A DNA stretch of 64,000 bases from Pinus tabuliformis. Lineage: Eukaryota; Streptophyta; Pinopsida; Pinales; Pinaceae. The DNA lies in NCBI GenBank assembly GCA_031772625.1, contig CM062812.1, positions 729,156,300 through 729,220,299 on the forward strand, read 5' to 3'. This document shows positions 59,089 through 64,000 of this stretch, piece after piece. The notes beneath the pieces were generated by a model, which searched no databases, was not told the DNA's origin, and saw nothing but the letters and a program-made list of their open reading frames with translations. Position 1 is the first letter of the stretch; each line of letters begins with the position of its first letter. The position numbers were made by a program, and so were the translations under genes.

Positions 59089-61296
59089 ATGGCGAGTGCT
59101 AGGGTTTGTGTTTGCAGAGATCTGTTAGCGGCCGCAGCCGGTCCAAAGTCTGTTGCAGGTGCTGAAGGCGGACCAGGGCTCGGAGCTACGGGGAGAGATG
59201 CTCGTTACGACGCAGAAAGGTTTTGCTCTGTGAAATGGCGCAGACAAACGACCCAAACCATTCCAGATCACCGCGGCAGTGTATCAGTGGAGTTTGTTGC
59301 CTCAAGGAATTATGCGATTCGCCATCCTGACATACTGCCCTTAGAGGCAAGGACGCGCCAGACACAGATCGTTCGGAGCAAAGGCAGGAGGGGTCTGCGC
59401 GCTGCAGGTCTGCGCCCTCCTTCAATCCATTGGCCAGAACTTTGCAGATCCGGCCTAAATCGATCTGATCCAGCCAGCATTCGCGATCCCAGGTTGCAGA
59501 TCGGCGGCTGGGAGGCGCGGGCATCATCAGAAGCTCACCTCTCTGCGTGGATACACGAGGAGGGTTCTCTCTGGCGAAAGATCGAAGCCCCAAACTGCGC
59601 TCCTGAACAAGGAAACCGTCGGGCCGAATGGCGTATAGGGGCCAGGGCTCGTAAAACCCAGAACGCATGGAGAAACGGCAGGGGGGGACTGCATGTTGCA
59701 GATCCGCTTCCCCCTTCAACGCATGAACCCAAACTTTGTGTTTCCGGCTTGGATCTACACGATCTAGCCTTTATCCGAGTACAGCTTGATCCCAGGCAGC
59801 AGATCGAAGACACCAATCATAGATCGGGCAGAGTTTCTGCAGATCTAGTCATGCATAAGGAAAAACGAACCAAAACAGAGCCAGATCTGGAACTTTGCCT
59901 TCAGCCAGAGCAGGTAACAAATACTTGTTTTCAGATTCTGATTAAACCCCCTCAGGGGAAAACTCGTTTAGTATGGGTTCATGCAGGAGACACCTCCATG
60001 CAGCTGAAACAACAAATATGGGCAGAAATGGGATACCCAGTTCAGATCCAACATCTGGTCAGTGGAAGGCGGTCCCTCCAGGACTGTAGATCGTTGGAAA
60101 GTTATGAGATTGGGCCAGGATCAATCATTACTTTAAATTTCAGATTGAGAGGAGGGGCTCTGCCTCAGGGACAGACAAGCTCCTCAGGGGGAGACAAAGG
60201 GAAAAAAGCTGCAGCCCAGCACCAACCAAAGGGAGGTTTATCCTACAAAAACATTTTACAGGGCAGCAGGAATTCAGGGCTCTCTCCAGATCAAGGCGGA
60301 CACATGCCCAGGCCATACATAGTAGATCAGTCAGAGCAAACCCCAGCTTTAAACTTAGATTCTTCAGGGCTTGATGATTTCGTTAAGTCCTATGAAACGC
60401 AAGCTCTAATTTGCCGTTTCAACAGCTTTTGGCCTAAACCTTTGGATCTTTTCCATTGGATCTTCACCAGCTGGACCATGGAATGTGATATTCATCTATG
60501 TTCAAAGGGGTTCTTCATAGTAAGATTTACATCCAAGGAAGTCAGAGATACAGTCATCAGTGCTGGGCCATGGTTTTGGGGAACATCGGGGCTGTTTGTG
60601 ACCCCATGGTTCCCAGATTTTGATCCAAATAAAATGACTGTAACCAAAATGCCAGTCTGGGTTAGACTATACAATCTTCCTCTACACTTTTGGAATGAAC
60701 GAGTGTTGGAAGGCATTGGGAACAGCATAGGGAAATATATCAAAACAGACCTGGAAAGGATCGATGAAAGGATCTACACCTTCGCACGTATCTGTGTGGA
60801 AGTAGATTTAAGTAAAGGGCTGCCGGAAAATATAAGGTTGATCTACAAACAACAGAACTGGTTGCAGGTACTAGATTATGAAAACACTGCTTTCAGATGT
60901 AGGCTCTGTAGGCAGACAGGACACTTACAAAGCTCATGTCCAGAAGCCAAGAATAAAAAGAAGCAGAAAGGGAAGCAGAGGAAAGGATGGCAATTTTCAC
61001 CCCCAGATTCAGAGGACGAAGAATCAGAAGCAGCAGAGGAAGAGTTCCCAGCAGAGAAGACCGAGGTATCTCAAGAAATGGAGAATCAGAAGGGAATCTC
61101 ATCAGACAACAAGGCAGTGAAGACAAGCATGGATCCTAGTACGGGAGGCATCAAACGGCACCACCACTCAGATACTTCAGATTCAGACAAAGAACCTGGC
61201 CCACAGAATACAGAAACACAGTTAGTCATTGCTTCGATCGAGCCCACTCAAGGAGAGTGGCGTAAGGTCGAAAAGAAAAAGGGGAGAAAAACTTGA
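59089..61296 (+). CDS. LINE ORF1 protein: ubiquitin-like, DUF4283-like and zinc-knuckle domains
   Basis: The protein has 735 residues. Residues 1-280 are Arg/Pro-rich and contain a diverged internal repeat (about 89-137 and 187-239, sharing LCRSGL / LCVSGL cores). Residues 281-356 align along their whole length with ubiquitin, from FQILIKPPQGKT to LNFRLRGG. A DUF4283-like domain follows at about 435-530, with the familiar MPVWVRLYNLPLHFWNE segment. Next is a CX2CX4HX4C zinc knuckle (C604, C607, H612, C617). The tail is acidic, then basic. DUF4283 with this knuckle is typical of plant L1 ORF1 proteins, which bind element RNA. The start is supported by AACGATGGCG just after the insertion boundary. 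Whether it is expressed cannot be seen here. Confidence 0.88.
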   Translation: MASARVCVCRDLLAAAAGPKSVAGAEGGPGLGATGRDARYDAERFCSVKWRRQTTQTIPDHRGSVSVEFVASRNYAIRHPDILPLEARTRQTQIVRSKGRRGLRAAGLRPPSIHWPELCRSGLNRSDPASIRDPRLQIGGWEARASSEAHLSAWIHEEGSLWRKIEAPNCAPEQGNRRAEWRIGARARKTQNAWRNGRGGLHVADPLPPSTHEPKLCVSGLDLHDLAFIRVQLDPRQQIEDTNHRSGRVSADLVMHKEKRTKTEPDLELCLQPEQVTNTCFQILIKPPQGKTRLVWVHAGDTSMQLKQQIWAEMGYPVQIQHLVSGRRSLQDCRSLESYEIGPGSIITLNFRLRGGALPQGQTSSSGGDKGKKAAAQHQPKGGLSYKNILQGSRNSGLSPDQGGHMPRPYIVDQSEQTPALNLDSSGLDDFVKSYETQALICRFNSFWPKPLDLFHWIFTSWTMECDIHLCSKGFFIVRFTSKEVRDTVISAGPWFWGTSGLFVTPWFPDFDPNKMTVTKMPVWVRLYNLPLHFWNERVLEGIGNSIGKYIKTDLERIDERIYTFARICVEVDLSKGLPENIRLIYKQQNWLQVLDYENTAFRCRLCRQTGHLQSSCPEAKNKKKQKGKQRKGWQFSPPDSEDEESEAAEEEFPAEKTEVSQEMENQKGISSDNKAVKTSMDPSTGGIKRHHHSDTSDSDKEPGPQNTETQLVIASIEPTQGEWRKVEKKKGRKT

Positions 61297-61514
61297 AGCG
61301 TGAGTCCTACTCACTGCCGGATTTCAGTTTTGCCCCTTTCTTACTCTCTCCTCTCTTCTCTTTTCTTATTCTTTGTGCACGTTAGCCCTCTAACGTTGCG
61401 TGGGGTGCGAAAGCACTCGGGCCCTTGTGGCAGCTTACGGAATGCTTCAATGCATCTGCTAGTGTAACTTTTCATTATCTCTTTAATAAAAAGTTACCGT
61501 TTTTTCCTTTGGAA
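61297..61514 (+). other. 3' tail of the half-LINE
   Basis: After the stop there is a pyrimidine-rich run (about 61320-61375), then a segment with GGGTGCGAAAGCACTCGG (a possible short hairpin, GTGC...GCAC), and finally TTTAATAAAAAGTTACC with T6. Ends of this form are common in plant L1 elements and are presumably recognised by the partner reverse transcriptase. Confidence 0.65.
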
Positions 61515-61531
61515 AAAAATAAAATAATTTT
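61515..61531 (+). repeat. 17-bp target-site duplication, right copy
   Basis: An exact copy of 59052-59068. It merges with the short A run at the element's 3' end, so two or three A residues could belong to either. Confidence 0.92.
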
Positions 61532-63148
61532 AAAAATCAATTATAATTTAAAAATGATTTACTTTAGCCCACAAAGTATAGTTCAATTGGCTATTGCATT
61601 GTTATGAAGTAATATATAAAAAATGTCACATCCTTATACGTCAAACAAAAAACTTTAATTTAATTTAATAATTTTTTTATTAAAATTTCATTTCTTTTAT
61701 TCTAAAATGTTTTATTAAATACATAAATAAATTCAAATTCAATAAAACTCTCTTTGGAACTCAAACATCCACCCAATTTAATTAAAAAATATATTTAAAT
61801 ATACTTTTTAAGTTGAAAAATAGATACTTAATCAAAACTATTTATTTTGTACCGTGGAAAGCCATATTCTCTTTATATTATTAATCAAGGGTATAATTAA
61901 GGAAACGTTAAAGTCAAATTCAAGTGGATTTCCTTTTAAGAACAAACATTTACACCGTCCAAGTTTAAAAAAGAAGGCGATCCTCGACCAGCAGAACGCC
62001 TTTGCAAAAGGGGACCTCCTCACGTGTCACATTTATACCGACCTTAGCTTTAAATGGTGCGATTCTGAACGAGTGGGGCACCTTTGCAACCTCCTACAGT
62101 GCCAGTGGTCGCTCCAATCGGCCAACCACCTGTTGCAAAGCCATCAACCAAACGGGTGGGCTCCTTTCGTTTCTATCTGGTTATTAATTATGAATGAATT
62201 GCATTTCACTAGGGGTTTGTTTTTGGTTTTTTTTAATCTTTCATATGTTTAGAATACGGTTAGAATAGAGTAGGGTTAGTTGGAATTATAAAATTGAGTG
62301 GTTATTTTTATGCAATTTCAGTGTTTCATAGGTTTTTTGGGTGCTAAATACACATATGCATTTAAAACCCTTATTCAACCAAAATATAGCTTAAATATTC
62401 AACACAAAATTTCCCAAAAATATGATAGTTAGAAATTTATCCAGAATCATTGGTATGTACATTATTCCTAAATAGTTTGATGTTCTCAGTTTTCTTGTCT
62501 GGGTTTCGAATGCCTCAGGCTCTTCATTTAACCCCTTGGCTTCACTTATTTGTGCAACTCGGGGAAGGTGGTGGCTGCTTCCATTTGTACGTATAACTCT
62601 CATGTGGAAGGGCAGAGAATGATCCTCTCATGTTGATTTCCACCCATATTTGACACAATCTTCAAAAGCGATCCACCTGTCGGATTTACCACCCTGCCGT
62701 TTCTTATAAAAGAGACCTGAATATAACTCCAGTAGTGAAGACACAGGCTATGTTTATGACTCACATTTTGTGTGTATGTGTAATAGTAAAAGTATTGCAT
62801 ATTAAACAAAGTTTTGCTATATGCATTGAGAATGCAAGATCCATTTCTGTTTAGGGAAGCTAAGTTGTATATCTAGGGATTACACAAGTGGCCTCTATAT
62901 GAAATATCACAATTTTAAGAAAGTGAAAACTTAAAATATGCAACCTTATGTTTGCAATTTATATGTGCATATCATATCAGAGTTTGTACGGGTTTGTGTA
63001 TATTATTCTCGATATATGGGTATTACGCGGCTTCAAATTCTTGCCGCCATTTCTTATGATATTTGTTAGCTTAGCTCGACGATAGAACATGGCTACTGAA
63101 ATAGTGACGTTACTTCACTGTGCCTATCTATCTAGTGAAAGTATAGCC
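61532..63148. other. Gene-free stretch
   Basis: Mostly AT-rich. A GC-richer patch at 61980-62180 carries open frames on the plus strand (61854-62252, 62002-62187) without motifs and a CACGTGTC element. On the minus strand 62391-62603 is open and fairly polar (ISEAKGLNEEPEAFETQTRK) but has no recognisable domain or splice partner. Confidence 0.45.
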
Positions 63149-63760
63149 TGTGGTGGAGGATGTGGAAAACAAAAGAATCAAATTTATTAATAAATTTGAG
63201 CAACTCACAGGTGTGGAACACCACCTAGAGACTGGCTTTGTAGAACACACTCTGCCATTACAATCATTACATGAAAAATATATAATTTACACACAATTAG
63301 GGAAGTTGAAACAACACCTTAGAAATAAAGAACAAACTCCTAATATAAGGTTCGGTTTGAACCGTCACTCCATTAAGACATTTCATCATTAATCTCAACA
63401 CTCTCCCTTAATGGAGAAATGGATTCACACATATACCTAACACTTCCCTAAACAATTCAAACTTGATTTTACCAAGAGGTTTGGTAAAAATATCAGCAAC
63501 ATTGTCACAACTATTACAATCCTCAATATGGATTTCTTTTGACTGAACTTTCTCCCTCATAAAATGAAATTGTGTATCAATATGCTTTGTGGTCTTAGGA
63601 AATACTTGATTATTTGCAAGTTTGATGGAGCTATGGATGTCGCATTTGATCGCTATTGCAACCTTTTGTTCTTCTCTAGCATCAAGGAGAAGTCTTCTCA
63701 ACCAAACTGCTTCACATGTCTATTGAGATTGCAACAAGATGATGGAGCTTAGTGAAAAGA
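63149..63760 (-). mobile_element. Ty1/copia 3' remnant: end of RNase H, polypurine tract, LTR
   Basis: On the minus strand, 63408-63760 encodes the C-terminal part of a copia RNase H (SSIKLANNQVFPKTTKHID, FHFMREKVQSKEIHIE and CDNVADIFTKPLGKIKFELF). It is followed by a purine tract (CCATTAAGGGAGAG) and then TGTTGAGA at 63400, the start of the 3' LTR. The LTR is short, to about 63149 if TGTGG marks its end. The 5' part of the element is missing beyond 63760. Confidence 0.8.
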
Positions 63761-64000
63761 GTCGCCTTCACTAAGTGGGCCCGCAAGCTATTTTTGGCGC
63801 AAGTCTATTTTTAGACTATGTCTATTTTTAGACATATGGATCATGTCTATGTTTATGGATGATTGATCAAGTTGGGAAAATAGATGGACTTCTATTTTTG
63901 ATGAAAGTGTGAGTGATCACAGTGTGAGTGATCAAGTCTATTTTTAGACTGGCTGTCAAAAATAGAAAAGTCAAATATTATTATCTCACAATAATATTTG
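63761..64000. repeat. Short hairpin repeats GTCTATTTTTAGAC
   Basis: The 14-mer, with stem GTCTA/TAGAC and a TTTT loop, occurs at 63803-63816, 63820-63833 and 63936-63949, with related partial copies between. GTGAGTGATCA also occurs twice near 63909 and 63924. No coding content is visible; the window ends here. Confidence 0.75.

Larger units (their letters stand above)
59069..61514 (+). mobile_element. ORF1-only L1-type retroposon (half-LINE), apparently full length
   Basis: A 2,446-bp insertion between perfect 17-bp duplications, the signature of target-primed reverse transcription. It starts with seven G residues and has only 20 bases before the ORF1 start codon. The 735-codon ORF1 is intact, followed by a ~218-bp 3' tail that is pyrimidine-rich and ends CTTTAATAAAAAGTTACC, TTTTTTCC and a short A run. 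There is no ORF2 (no endonuclease or reverse transcriptase), so it must have been mobilised in trans. The layout is like mammalian HAL1 half-LINEs. The body is much more GC- and CpG-rich than its surroundings. Intact frame and perfect duplication argue for a recent insertion. Confidence 0.88.

Noticed and set aside
59186-59719. 177-codon open frame on the minus strand opposite the LINE ORF1
   Set aside because: It lies entirely within the GC-rich N-terminal coding part of ORF1 on the other strand and has no domain; it is a shadow of the plus-strand frame.
61854-62252. 132-codon plus-strand frame in a GC-richer patch
   Set aside because: Overlapping frames are open in the same patch, no domain is visible, and the start lies in AT-rich DNA. 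It is more likely compositional.

Overview
This window looks like intergenic DNA from a large, repeat-rich seed-plant nuclear genome. It is AT-rich and holds Ty3/gypsy (including Tat/Ogre-like), Ty1/copia and plant L1-type elements, with tRNA-like primer-binding sites typical of plants. A gymnosperm is plausible from the mix of old, nested, heavily mutated LTR elements, but I cannot prove it. There is no rRNA, no convincing tRNA gene, no CRISPR and no bacterial operon structure. No complete host gene is recognisable. At most there is the 3' end of one intron-containing gene (2727-5494) and a decayed coiled-coil sequence near 50 kb.

Layout. 1-2704: an old Ty3/gypsy copy on the minus strand, cut by the window edge, with its 551-bp LTR. 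Its LTR ends about 20 bp before a possible splice acceptor. 2.7-11.8 kb: gene-poor DNA with small tandem duplications and one clean hAT-type MITE (8288-8585, 8-bp target duplication). 11.8-21.6 kb: an unidentified stretch with repeated near-palindromes, split by a young non-autonomous Tat/Ogre-like element (13277-21011, target duplication CTCCT). 21.6-33.2 kb: a mosaic of two Ty1/copia fossils, a duplicated minisatellite-like segment, a 1.1-kb insertion carrying 244-bp tandem repeats, and dispersed repeats. 33.2-42.4 kb: a long Ty3/gypsy fossil with 1.68-kb LTRs and an extra RNase H placed before the reverse transcriptase. 42.4-51.1 kb: a small LTR element without coding capacity, several fresh tandem duplications, an inverted LTR fragment and the coiled-coil remnant. 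51-59 kb: AT-rich DNA with little content.

The most striking object is 59069-61514, an L1-type retroposon bounded by a perfect 17-bp target-site duplication. It carries one intact 735-codon ORF1 and no ORF2. The protein joins an arginine-rich N-terminal part with an internal repeat, a ubiquitin-like domain ending in RLRGG, a DUF4283-like nucleic-acid-binding domain and a CX2CX4HX4C zinc knuckle. This half-LINE with a ubiquitin moiety is my best candidate for an undescribed system. 61.5-64 kb is mostly empty and ends in a Ty1/copia 3' remnant and a run of short hairpins.

The elements do not form a pathway. They record successive insertions: the Tat-like element into the palindrome-bearing sequence, the long gypsy element into a dispersed repeat also present at 57.7 kb, and the half-LINE as a recent arrival in AT-rich DNA.
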